Assembly (NCBI GenBank): GCA_002869105.1
Contig: PKTP01000002.1
Location: 42,684 to 106,683, forward strand
Reading direction: 5' to 3'
Length of the DNA stretch: 64,000 nt
From: Alphaproteobacteria bacterium
Lineage (GTDB): Bacteria > Pseudomonadota > Alphaproteobacteria > UBA7879
How positions within the stretch are numbered: position 1 is the first letter of the stretch; the number at the start of each line of letters is the position of its first letter. Shown piece after piece: positions 53,536-62,456 of this stretch. Made by a program: the position numbers and the translations under genes. The notes beneath the pieces are model-generated. The model had not been told where the DNA came from. It ran no database searches and was given only the letters and a program-made list of their open reading frames with translations.

Positions 53536-54407
53536 TGAAAAAAATTGATATTTTAATGGCTCTTTTAGTAGCCGCTTCTTGGGGGATAAATGCCCCAATT
53601 GTCAAGATGACACTTGAAGAAATGCCGCTGTTTTTCTTTTGTGCCGTCCGCTCAGGTCTTTTATCCTTTATTTTGTTGATTTGTCATAAAACGCTTTATC
53701 CATATCGTGTGGTCCTATCTTTTACTTTCTTTCATGGATTGAAGATTTCTTTCTTGTATGGCTCGATTTTTGTTGGGCTATCAGCGGGATTATCAACAGT
53801 GATCTTACAAACACAATCGATATTTGCCGTTCTTTTTGCAGCGGTTCTCTTTCGAGAGCGGATAACTGCTAAACAGATGGTCGGGCTGTTGATTTCTACT
53901 TTTGGTGTTGCGCTGATTAGCCGTGAAGCTTTAAGTCTTGGGAGTTATTTAGGGCTGTTTTATGCTGCTATATCGGCGGTTGCGGCTGGTGCAGCAATTA
54001 TAACTTTACGGGGATATAAGAAAGTAGATATCTCACAAGGCCTTGCGTTTGTTGGATGGTTTAACCTTTTTTCTATTCTTCCTTTTACCCTTATCTCTCT
54101 GTTCGTAGAGGGTCTTGAGCCGTGGAGAAATGCCCTTACGATTCTTTTGAATGCACGGATTATTTTGCTCCTGTTTTCTGGTTTGGTCACTGTTGTCTTT
54201 GCGTATGTTTTCTTAGCGCTGGTGCTTGCGCGTAACCAAACCATACAAGTTTCAGGATACTTGCTCCTAACACCTGTTTTTGGATTGATTTCTTCTTATT
54301 CCTGTCTCAATGAAAGATGTACACTTTTAGCTGGTGTTGGAACGGCAATTATTATTGCTGGTCTAGCGGTAAACCAAGGCATTTCTTTTAAACATGTCAA
54401 GGATTAG
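53535..54407 (+). CDS. EamA-family (DMT) transporter
   Basis: A 290-residue protein with ten membrane helices in two EamA repeats. ALLVAASWGINAPIVKMTL opens repeat 1 and LGLFYAAISAVAAGAAIITLR repeat 2. Members export amino acids or metabolites; the substrate cannot be told. It is one base-coupled to the hydrolase gene, and its 3' end overlaps the cysteine-rich gene on the other strand by 11 bases. Confidence 0.85.
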   Translation: MKKIDILMALLVAASWGINAPIVKMTLEEMPLFFFCAVRSGLLSFILLICHKTLYPYRVVLSFTFFHGLKISFLYGSIFVGLSAGLSTVILQTQSIFAVLFAAVLFRERITAKQMVGLLISTFGVALISREALSLGSYLGLFYAAISAVAAGAAIITLRGYKKVDISQGLAFVGWFNLFSILPFTLISLFVEGLEPWRNALTILLNARIILLLFSGLVTVVFAYVFLALVLARNQTIQVSGYLLLTPVFGLISSYSCLNERCTLLAGVGTAIIIAGLAVNQGISFKHVKD

Positions 54408-54675
54408 GGCAATATTCTTGACATTGGTTTGAGAGTTTATACCATTTGTCATAACAGTTTTCTGATTGTTGACTGCTACAAATGTTTCCAAACGCGTTGT
54501 AGAGAACTCGGAGGCAATATGAGTGGCTGAATTGACAATTTGAGCAGTTAGAGGCACAGAATGTGTTGATCGTATTGAAGTCGCTGCTTTTGGTTGAAAT
54601 GATATTATTTAAAGAGGCAGAGTAGATGTGGAATGATACCACTAACGAAATTGCTGACAGGACATATCTCAACAT
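54397..54675 (-). CDS. Exported eight-cysteine mini-protein
   Basis: A 92-residue protein. The signal peptide is MLRYVLSAISLVVSFHIYSA. The mature 70 residues hold eight cysteines (C40, C44, C47, C54, C66, C74, C85, C89), an even number that could form four disulfides, with many Ser/Asn. No similar family comes to mind. It starts 20 bases after the end of the frameshifted HTH gene on the same strand, and they may form a two-gene unit. It is too short for firm coding evidence, but the combination of signal peptide and even cysteine count is unlikely by chance. Confidence 0.5.
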   Translation of the reverse strand: MLRYVLSAISLVVSFHIYSASLNNIISTKSSDFNTINTFCASNCSNCQFSHSYCLRVLYNAFGNICSSQQSENCYDKWYKLSNQCQEYCPNP

Positions 54676-54695
54676 AAAAGGTCCAAAAATTTTTA

Positions 54696-55297
54696 TTATC
54701 GTATCTTAAATAGGGGAAGACGTAAATTTTTTCTCTCTTGATTGAGCTTAGTGAGAAGAGATTTTCGATTTAAGTAATATTTTTCTTTTGGGTTCTCAAC
54801 GCTTCTTACATAGAAAATCAGGGGCATATTTTGTTTTTTGATTGGTAAAATTCTATGAGGTGTTGCTCGGTGTGCCCACTTTATTTCATCCTCAAGTCCA
54901 CCCCAGTTAAAACCTTCTTCTTTGGAAGGTGCTGGAGATGATTTGGAAAATCTGACTGTATTTCTATTTTTACTTTATTGCTGTGACTCTTTCTAAAATG
55001 TATATCTGGATGGTCATGATTAGGGGCATGGGTGCAAGAGGATAGAGACGTTGGTGCTTTAAATTTTAGGTAGGCGATTGGCGCCAAGGGTTTGTCGATG
55101 ATAGATGGCGGCGGAGATATATAAATAGCTTTTGTGTTCTTGGTTTTAAATTGATTTCTAAATGCATAGCGTGAGAGGGCGCGATTGATGCTCTGTTGAG
55201 ATCTTTGCAAAATCTTACTGATTTCCTGTGCCTTAAATCCGTTTGTATAAAGGGATTTAAGCTCATCTATTTCTGATGTTTTCCAATTCTTGCGCAT
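54696..55297 (-). pseudogene. Helix-turn-helix (SANT/Myb- or GcrA-like) protein, frameshifted
   Basis: The start has a HTH of about 45 residues: WKTSEIDELKSLYTNGFKAQ, EISKILQRSQQSINRAL, SRYAFRNQF. The track frame ends at 54881 after 138 codons. A second minus frame is open from about 54985 to TAA 54696-54698 and reads as protein (GFNWGGLEDEIKWAHRATP, MPLIFYVRSVENPKEKYYL). A frameshift in the Lys/Pro-rich middle (54885-54985) would join them into about 200 residues. The C-terminal part is unrecognised. It is divergent from the SBP-like gene. Confidence 0.55.
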
Positions 55298-55395
55298 TTT
55301 TTGTTCCTTAAATAATTAATTAAGAACTTTTTGTTTTTTTTCAAGAGGGGTGATTGGTGCTTGGCAACGTAAGGAATTAAAAGCTATAGTGAGGA

Positions 55396-56190
55396 ATGGT
55401 GAATAGGTTGGTTGTTTTTTTCTCTTTTTTTTTGATCGTCTCAGACGCCATTGCTGGGGTGGAGAGTCAGAACCAGCTTGTTTTCTCTGCCTTTAAATTA
55501 CCCCCTTATGCCAATGATACCTCTTTAGGGCAGGGTATTATGCCGACAATGATCACAAAAATTTTTCAACGCTATGACCTTTCAGTTAAGTTCATTTTTT
55601 TTTCAGATGATTCATGGAAGCAGATTTTTAATAATAAAGAAGTTGTGGCCCATTTTCCTGTGTTTGACTTAAGCTCCTCTAATCTTGATCAAAAATTAAA
55701 AACAAAAGTGTTGGAGGCAAAAATATATATCTATCGTCGTGCCAATAATTCCCTTGCTTTGAAAATATCTGGGCGAACAATACCCGAATCTATGGATAGA
55801 AAAATTAAAAGAATTTGTGTCCCTCAATACATGATGAACATTAAGGGGTTGGCCGAGAAATTGGCAGATAGCAACATACCCTTTGATGTGGCCTTAAATA
55901 CCGGTGATTGCAAAGCACGAATGATGAATGATCGAGACCAGGCCATGTTAAGTGATGAGCTTCACGCTAAGTCTATCGGTCTTGACGTGGATACAGAAGA
56001 TCTATTGAGGTTGGAGAAGGATCCTGAGCCCTTCCTTGTTACGGATATATATGTCATATTCAATAAAAGCATTAATGGCATCAAAGAATTTAAGGCCCTC
56101 TTTGACCAAGAGCTTGAAAATATGAAAAAAAATGATGGTCTTAAAGATGTTCTGACGCGATTTTATGAGTATTGGAGCATTGTTTACTAA
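55396..56190 (+). CDS. Periplasmic substrate-binding-like protein (SBP_bac_3 type)
   Basis: A 264-residue protein with a signal peptide (VVFFSFFLIVSDAIA, cleavage near AGVES). The fold order (LVFSAFKLPPYAND, QGIMPTMITKIFQRYDL, RRANNSLAL, then KICVPQ- and LSDELHA-type segments and YVIFNKS) is that of ABC solute-binding family 3 proteins. No permease or ATPase gene is close, so it may be a sensor-like or orphan receptor. The ligand is unknown. It lies 12 bases before rpoH. Confidence 0.68.
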   Translation: MVNRLVVFFSFFLIVSDAIAGVESQNQLVFSAFKLPPYANDTSLGQGIMPTMITKIFQRYDLSVKFIFFSDDSWKQIFNNKEVVAHFPVFDLSSSNLDQKLKTKVLEAKIYIYRRANNSLALKISGRTIPESMDRKIKRICVPQYMMNIKGLAEKLADSNIPFDVALNTGDCKARMMNDRDQAMLSDELHAKSIGLDVDTEDLLRLEKDPEPFLVTDIYVIFNKSINGIKEFKALFDQELENMKKNDGLKDVLTRFYEYWSIVY

Positions 56191-56202
56191 CAGGCAAAAA
56201 GT

Positions 56203-57099
56203 ATGGCAAACGAAAAAATAAATTACTTCCCTTCATCAGATACATTAAATGACTATATTCGACAAACGCAGAAATTTCCAATGCTTGAACCTGATGAGGA
56301 GTATACACTGGCCAAGAACTGGGTAGAAAGTGAAGATAAGGATGCCCGAAAAAAGTTGATTGAAAGCCACTTGAGGTTGGTTGTTAAAATAGCATCAGGC
56401 TATAGAGGATATGGGCTTCCTTTGGCAGATTTGATTTCTGAGGGAAATTTAGGGCTTTTGCAAGCAACCAATAAGTTTGATCCTGAAATGGGAAACCTAT
56501 TCTCAACATATGCTCAATGGTGGATTAGAGCCGCCATTCAGGACTATGTTTTGAAATCGTGGTCATTGGTTAAAATTGGAACGACGGCTGCGCAGAAAAA
56601 ATTATTTTTTGGCCTTAAGAAAATCAAACATGCCCTTAAAATAAGAGATGATGTAGATTTATTAGACGAACATGCGCAGAGCATAGCCACCGAACTTAAT
56701 GTTCCAATTGAAGAAGTGAAGTCTCTGCAAAAAAGAATGCAAGCCCACGACGCTTCTCTTAATAAGTCAATCAAGGAAGAGTCTGGATCTGGAGAGTGGC
56801 AAGACTGGCTTGAATCTCATGATGCCAACCAAGAAGAAGCGCTGATTCATTCAACGGATCAGACCAAAAAATCAGAACTGGTTCATAAAGCCATCAACAT
56901 GCTTAATCAACGTGAAAAACAAATTGTGGTTGCTCGAAAGCTGGAAGAGCCCCCTAAAAAATTGGAAGAGCTTGCGCTGCATTACCAGCTTTCTAAAGAA
57001 CGCGTGCGGCAAATTGAAGTTAAGGCCATGTATAAGCTTCATCAGTTTCTTGATAAACACTTGAAAGAAAATGAAGGCCTTAGATACCTTGTTGAGTGA
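56203..57099 (+). CDS. rpoH: Heat-shock sigma factor RpoH (sigma-32)
   Basis: A 298-residue sigma-70-family factor. Region 2 has LIESHLRLVVKIASGYRGYGLPLADLISEGNLGLLQA. The RpoH box is AQKKLFFGLK, the region that separates RpoH from RpoD. Region 4 ends with HYQLSKERVRQIEVKAM. It directs the heat-shock and misfolding response, needed here for chaperones of the periplasm-facing apparatus. It is intact, and its TGA lies 5 bases before the next ATG. Confidence 0.95.
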   Translation: MANEKINYFPSSDTLNDYIRQTQKFPMLEPDEEYTLAKNWVESEDKDARKKLIESHLRLVVKIASGYRGYGLPLADLISEGNLGLLQATNKFDPEMGNLFSTYAQWWIRAAIQDYVLKSWSLVKIGTTAAQKKLFFGLKKIKHALKIRDDVDLLDEHAQSIATELNVPIEEVKSLQKRMQAHDASLNKSIKEESGSGEWQDWLESHDANQEEALIHSTDQTKKSELVHKAINMLNQREKQIVVARKLEEPPKKLEELALHYQLSKERVRQIEVKAMYKLHQFLDKHLKENEGLRYLVE

Positions 57100-57104
57100 T
57101 ATCC

Positions 57105-58214
57105 ATGTCACATAGTCATCTACAAAATGATTTTGATGCTGAACGGCGTCTTCAAGCAATCATCAATTCAACGAAAGATAAGTCATATACAAGATATATC
57201 GCTTTCTTTGCTTTAACCTCCACGCTTTGTTTGATTGTCGCTTTTCTCCATTGGAAATTCCTCGTTCATTCATATAAAGATCGATATTCAGCGAAAAGTC
57301 AGAAGAGTGTTGTTTTGACACCATCCGGTCAATCTCAACGAAACAGCGTACAAAATAATGGGGCCGATACCGTTGAAAAAATATCGGCCTTTGATGCTTC
57401 TAAGAACTTTGAAGAGCAAGAAAGTTTGATTGTCCTGAATGCTCTTAAACCGGTTGTGCACCAAGTAATTTCAAGACGTTCCCAGGAAAAGACCAAGGAA
57501 GAGTTGCTGCAGAAAGAATTACAAAGCATCCGAACACCATCCAGAGATCAAGAGCGTCTTAAGAAAGAAGCTTTTTTGACCGGTCAAACAAAGGAGCAGA
57601 AGAGAGTTGCGTTTCAGCAAAGCAAAAAGATTGCTGCTAACCAAACTAAGGTGCTTGCATACTATGCGATTAGCTCTCCGTCACTGTCTCAGCTAAAAAA
57701 GCTGGCCCAATTGAAAGCATCCATTCAAATTGTTCTGCCTTTAGAGAAAATGCGAGATAAAGATCTGATTCATTTTATCAATCGATATTCTTTTAGGGTT
57801 ATCGTTGATATTCCCATGGCGCCTACTAATAAAAAAATCCCCTTTCATCAGGATATGCTGACAACAACACTGTCTTTTGCGGAGATGAATGATAGGCTGA
57901 AAAAGATGATAAAGCTTAGCCCAAAAATTGTGGGTGTCAGTAATAGAATGGGGAGTGGGTTTTTGGCTGAAAAACGAACCACCGCAGATTTCTTTAAAGC
58001 ACTGGCCTCTCATAAACTTTTCTTTTTGCACAATCAAAACGGCCCTTATCGGATAGAGCCTTTTGTTAAACAGTATAAGGTCAAACTTTATCATGGGCGT
58101 GCTTTGAAAAAGGGAAGCTTGATAAAAAAAACCCGTCATAAAAGAGGGGACATGGTTATTCTGCCCGCGCAAAAGAAAAACGTCGATGCGTTGATAAGAA
58201 TGGCTGTGCACTGA
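57105..58214 (+). CDS. Divergent polysaccharide deacetylase-family protein (YibQ/DUF610)
   Basis: About 369 residues. It has one N-terminal membrane helix (YIAFFALTSTLCLIVAFLHW), a charged linker (about 60-200) and the deacetylase-like domain: IQIVLPLEKMRDKD, MLTTTLSFAEMNDRLKKMIK, IVGVSNRMGSGFLAEK, KLFFLHNQNG. The VGVSNRMGS segment is the family signature; metal-binding His residues of true deacetylases are not all evident. It probably acts at the envelope. The ATG at 57105 is used; GTG 57096 overlaps the rpoH end. Confidence 0.78.
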   Translation: MSHSHLQNDFDAERRLQAIINSTKDKSYTRYIAFFALTSTLCLIVAFLHWKFLVHSYKDRYSAKSQKSVVLTPSGQSQRNSVQNNGADTVEKISAFDASKNFEEQESLIVLNALKPVVHQVISRRSQEKTKEELLQKELQSIRTPSRDQERLKKEAFLTGQTKEQKRVAFQQSKKIAANQTKVLAYYAISSPSLSQLKKLAQLKASIQIVLPLEKMRDKDLIHFINRYSFRVIVDIPMAPTNKKIPFHQDMLTTTLSFAEMNDRLKKMIKLSPKIVGVSNRMGSGFLAEKRTTADFFKALASHKLFFLHNQNGPYRIEPFVKQYKVKLYHGRALKKGSLIKKTRHKRGDMVILPAQKKNVDALIRMAVH

Positions 58215-58480
58215 TGAAGGATGGCTTATTCCCTCCCCTTTTTCTGGCTGCGGTGGCTGAAAATGTACCTAAAAAAAGATCAGTCCATTTATACGGGCAT
58301 CGTACAAGCGTTACACTTGAACCCTTTTTTTGGCGCCAACTAAATGAGATTTCCGCCCAAAAAAAAATCAGTGTTCAAAAAATTATTGAAGCGATAGATC
58401 ATTTGCAGCCTAACAATCTTTCCAGTGCCCTTAGGTTGTTTGTTCTGATCGAGAGCATGCAACAATATCCAGAAAAATGA
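58214..58480 (+). CDS. Ribbon-helix-helix (RHH_4) domain protein
   Basis: An 88-residue protein. Residues 21-80 match the RHH_4 layout: KRSVHLYGHRTSVTLEPFFWRQLNEISAQKKISVQKIIEA, then NNLSSALRLFVL. It likely binds DNA as a dimer; targets are unknown. It starts at an ATG that overlaps the deacetylase TGA, so it is coupled to it. Confidence 0.82.
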   Translation: MKDGLFPPLFLAAVAENVPKKRSVHLYGHRTSVTLEPFFWRQLNEISAQKKISVQKIIEAIDHLQPNNLSSALRLFVLIESMQQYPEK

Positions 58481-58508
58481 GTGAATTTGTATTTTTTGAG
58501 ACTTTAAT
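58479..58508 (+). repeat. Imperfect 30-bp repeat, copy 1 (upstream of lexA)
   Basis: Begins GAGTGAATTTGTATTTT. A copy with about 24 of 30 matching positions lies at 59278-59308 after lexA, in the gap before trkH. Position in both promoter regions suggests a shared operator or promoter element (inference). Confidence 0.35.
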
Positions 58509-58546
58509 CTTGGATAATTTTTGAATCTTAATTATGGTTATATTCT

Positions 58547-59263
58547 ATGATTACTCAGAGACAATTACAGCTATTACAATTTATTGAGCAACATATTAAA
58601 ATAAATTATATTTCACCGAGTTATGATGAAATGAAAGAGGCACTTGGTCTGAATTCAAAGTCAGCGGTTCATTCTCTCGTTACGGCACTTGAGTCTAAAG
58701 AATATATTAGGCGTCTACCAAACCGAGCACGCGGCATTGAACTTATCAAAGCAGCGCCAGTCCGTCATTTGCAGGAAACAGAGGTGCAAATGAGAGGGGA
58801 TAATGTGCTTGATGGTGGAAGTGTTTCTGAAACTTTAAATGTATCAACCCATGAATCTTCAGTTGAGCTGCCTTTTCATGGCAACATTGCTGCAGGGATA
58901 CCCCTCCATGTTTTTGAAAACCCAGATGAAGTCATTGATGTTCCTGCATCTTTTTTGTCTGCTCATCATTCAATTGCAGACTATTTTGCTTTAAAAATAG
59001 TTGGCTGTTCTATGATTGAGGCCGGTATCTTGGATGGTGATGTGGTGATTATGTTGAAAACCAATAAGGTTGTTTCAGGAGATATTGTTGCGGCTCTGAT
59101 TGATGGTGATGAAGTAACGCTGAAGCGCTTAGTCACGGATGATCATGATCCAGAATCTATCTGTTTACAAGCCGCTAATAGAGATTTTATCGATCAAAGA
59201 TACCATGTTTCACGTGTTGAAATTATTGGAAAGCTTGCCCAACTGGTTAGAAAGTATACATAA
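58547..59263 (+). CDS. lexA: LexA repressor
   Basis: A 238-residue S24 autoprotease-repressor. The N-terminal winged HTH (PSYDEMKEALGLNSKSAVHSLVTALE) is followed by the cleavage site A116-G117 (NIAAGIPL), catalytic Ser155 (GCSMIEAGILDGD) and Lys193 (DEVTLKRL). It represses SOS genes until RecA filament promotes self-cleavage. No canonical alphaproteobacterial GTTC-N7-GTTC box is seen before lexA or recA. Confidence 0.95.
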   Translation: MITQRQLQLLQFIEQHIKINYISPSYDEMKEALGLNSKSAVHSLVTALESKEYIRRLPNRARGIELIKAAPVRHLQETEVQMRGDNVLDGGSVSETLNVSTHESSVELPFHGNIAAGIPLHVFENPDEVIDVPASFLSAHHSIADYFALKIVGCSMIEAGILDGDVVIMLKTNKVVSGDIVAALIDGDEVTLKRLVTDDHDPESICLQAANRDFIDQRYHVSRVEIIGKLAQLVRKYT

Positions 59264-59277
59264 AAAGTGTATAGAAT

Positions 59278-59308
59278 GACTGATTTTGTATTTTATCGAG
59301 AATTGAAT
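59278..59308 (+). repeat. Imperfect 30-bp repeat, copy 2 (between lexA and trkH)
   Basis: Begins GACTGATTTTGTATTTT; related to 58479-58508. See that entry for what the pair may mean. Confidence 0.35.
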
Positions 59309-59370
59309 TTTTACATCGGATTAAATTCTGATAAGATTTTGACAAATGTTTAACAAGGCATAGAGCAAAC

Positions 59371-60817
59371 TTGAATTCCCCTAAAATCTTTAAAATCCTG
59401 GGCTATTATTGGTTGGTGTTTTTTATTTCCATGCTTCCGCCGGCCTTTTATGCTTGCTGGCATGATAGTTCTGATTTCATGGTTTTTCTGATTCCCTCTG
59501 TTTTGGGGAGTATTTGTAGTTTGCTGATGATAGTGAGCAATTTAAACAATCAAAACGCTAAAGTTGAAATCCAAGAATCTTGTATCATTACACTTTCTGT
59601 CTGGCTTTCAACGGCGGTTATTGGTGCGATCCCCTTCTTTTTTGGGTCTATTCATTTAAGCTGGATTGATTCTCTCTTTCAGTCGGTATCTATGATTACG
59701 ACCACTGGCGCAAATGTTATTATTAATGTTGAAGGCGCTGATCAGGCCATTATTATGTGGTGTTGCATCATGCATGGCTTGGCGGAAAAGGGATCATTGT
59801 TATGGCGCTTATATTGATTCCAGTTGGTCAAGTTAACTACATCAGCCTTATTCAATCTGAAACCATCGATCAGGTTGAAAAGGTTACGCCTAGGCTTATG
59901 AGTACAGTGCTAAGAATATTTTATTTATACATCACTCTTACAGCCATATGTGCCTTTTGTTTTTTTATTGAAGGCATGTCTCCTTATGATGCGATTTGTC
60001 ACTCATTAACCACATTATCAACGGGTGGTTTTTCAACCTGGAATCAGTCTATTCAATATGTTTCAAGTCCAGTCATCCAGCTAACATTTTGTGTATTTAT
60101 GTTTTTAGCAGGCGCTAATTTTCTGATTCTCCTCTTGGCTAAACAGGAGGGCTTAAGATTTTTTTCAGGGACCCCCAAATACGGGGATACACAAAAATGT
60201 TAATTTTAACGGTCAGTCTTGTATCGGTTTGGCGATTTTTTCAGGGGAACGAAGAATTCGGCTCTGTTCTGATTCAATCTCTTTTTAATGTGATTTCTGC
60301 ACTCTCAACAACAGGGTTTGTAACGGCTGATTACTCTAATTGGGGAGGATTGGCCTTGATGGTTTTCTTCTTCTTGCCCATCATTGGTGGGTGTACCGGA
60401 TCAACAGCTGGAGGTCTTAAAATTTATCGCTTGCAAATGCTCTTGGCAAATGTGTTTGCGCAATTGCGTAAGGCTCGGTGGCCAAGAAGTATTTTTACGC
60501 CGCGACTCTATGGCAGAGCTCTTGACGATAGCGCGATGATGACTGTCACAAATTTCTTTTTTATGTATATGCTAACCATCGTTGTTTTATGTTTGCTTGC
60601 GGGATTGACAGATCTTGATTTTATGACAACCATTTCAGGTGTGGTGGCAACACTCACCAACCTAGGGCCAGGTCTAGGAGAGATGATTGGTCCAAGTTCA
60701 ACTTATTACAGTGTGCCGAATGCTGCTAAGATTATTTTTATTCTCTCTATGCTTTTAGGACGATTAGAGCTTGTTGTTTTTTTTGTTGTCCTTGTGCCAA
60801 GATTTTGGCGAAAATAA
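59371..60817 (+). pseudogene. trkH: TrkH-family potassium uptake protein, two frameshifts
   Basis: Three consecutive open frames add up to one TrkH of about 480 residues. Frame 1 (to 59817) has the first helices and the selectivity-loop motif MITTTGANV. Frame 2 resumes with KGIIVMALILIPVG and holds SLTTLSTGGFST. Frame 3 has SALSTTGFVTADYS, PIIGGCTGSTAGGLKIYR and TLTNLGPGLG, then ends in FWRK as usual. All four TTG(G/A) filter loops are present. Breaks: one G lost near 59780 (GGCTTGGCGG) and a length change in T7 at 60159-60165. The protein would carry K+ with TrkA, which is not in the window. TTG 59371 is the only available early start. Confidence 0.85.
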
Positions 60818-60894
60818 TCTGGTAAATAGGCGTGATGTGTCTAAGAGATTAATTCATTCAGAAGAGGAATAGAGTCTAAAAACCAAGATGCTTT

Positions 60895-62169
60895 TTAAAT
60901 ACTGTTAATGTTTTCAAGGGCTCTTATTTGTTCAGCTTTTACCTGGGATTTTTCCTCAACATTTTTTGCTAGACTTTGCGCATTGTAAGCTTGATCATTC
61001 GGCTTAAAGGCTTCAGCTTGTTGGTTTGTTTGTGGCGTTTCAGACCATAAAGCTTGCTGTTGTTGAGATTTAATTTGTTGGGTTAAACCTTCTCTGTGCT
61101 CGCTTTTAGTCGCTTGAGGTTGTGGGGGCGTTGGTGCAACAGCGTGTTGGTTTGTAAGAAGAGTAGCTTCTGCACCCGATTGGTTTGAGTGGCTTTTATC
61201 CAATTTTAATTCGTTAAGATCTTCTTGAGCCATGACTATTTGTTGATTCAATAATGTTAATTGTTGACCGAGCATTGAAATTTCTGTGCCAGAGCTAGCT
61301 TTTGAAAGCTTTGTACGGAGCTGGTCACTTTAATGGAGAGCTCTTGAATAAAAGATTTTAGCTTTAAGTCGTATTCAACCTGATTGGTATTGCCTTTTTT
61401 TAGATGCTCTTGATGTGTTTTGCTCATGACTCGAGGAGGGAGAGGGGATTGGACCATGGCACGTATTCTCGCCTTTAACGTTTTTTCTTCCTGTTCAAGT
61501 GAGGAAATTTTATTACCAAGCTTTTTAATAGCCTCGCCATCGGTTTGTTCAAGTATTTGCTCACGTAAAAGATAGATTTGATTAAAGGTGCTTTGGAGTT
61601 GCTCATTTCGGATCTTTAAGTTTTTGATCGCGATCAAGAGTTTCTTTTGAGCGTTTTGATTTATAGTTGACGATGGTGGATGTTGGGTCTTCCCTGAGAT
61701 TATTTTTGGTGATCAGCAGGCTTTCTCTTTCTTCAGCAAGCTGATTGATTTGATTGGCAACCTCATTTGCATTGAGGATGCCAGATTCTTTGTTTTGAAT
61801 GAGCCAATTTAGCTTTTCTTCAACATTGAGTATTTCTTTGTCAATATCTTGAAGAGCCGATTGATGTCCCGCGTTAGGCTGGTGTGATTGGTAATTAATT
61901 TTTTCCAGGTCATCTGTGTGCATCCAAGGAGCATTTTCTTTGTCCTCTGGCTCGGGATCAACGCCTTGATCGACAAGCTCTTTTTCTTTTTCTTCAATGA
62001 GCTTTTGATAATACTTAACCTGATCTAACCCTTTTTGGCCGGGAATATTTTCGGCTTGGTAGAGGGACTCACGAAGGTTTTTGAGCTGAATTTGGAGATC
62101 TGAAGCATTTTGGCAGTAAAGGGTCTGAGCCCATACAAACATGGTTAACAATATAGAACGATAAGTCAT
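60895..62169 (-). pseudogene. Exported coiled-coil protein, two frameshifts
   Basis: From ATG 62169 (AGGA seven bases upstream) the protein starts with a signal peptide (SILLTMFVWAQTLYC), then long heptad-type helices rich in Glu, Gln and Leu (ILNVEEKLNWLIQNKE, QINQLAEERESLL). Frame 1 ends near 61620, the next frame runs to 61257 and the third (SKASSGTEISMLGQQLTLLN, then a Gln/Ala/Pro-rich tail) to 60895. A missing base in the A5 run at 61621-61625 and another at 61329-61331 explain both shifts, giving about 420 residues. The function is unknown; Cys19-20 could be a lipobox-like end. Confidence 0.65.
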
Positions 62170-62357
62170 GAGTTGGTCCTGCAGCCCCTCTGTTACACAT
62201 GAACAAGTCTTTATTCTTTCTAACATTGTTTTTATTTTTTTGCGAGTGTGGATTTTTTTTGACCTCCTCAAATACTTCGAAACATCATTTGTAGAAGCTT
62301 TGCTATGATTTGCGTTAGACAAAAGTTGAGCTGATCGCTATAAAAAAAGAAACTTTA

Positions 62358-62434
<77 letters not shown>

Positions 62435-62456
62435 ACAAATTTTAAAGAGAACACGC

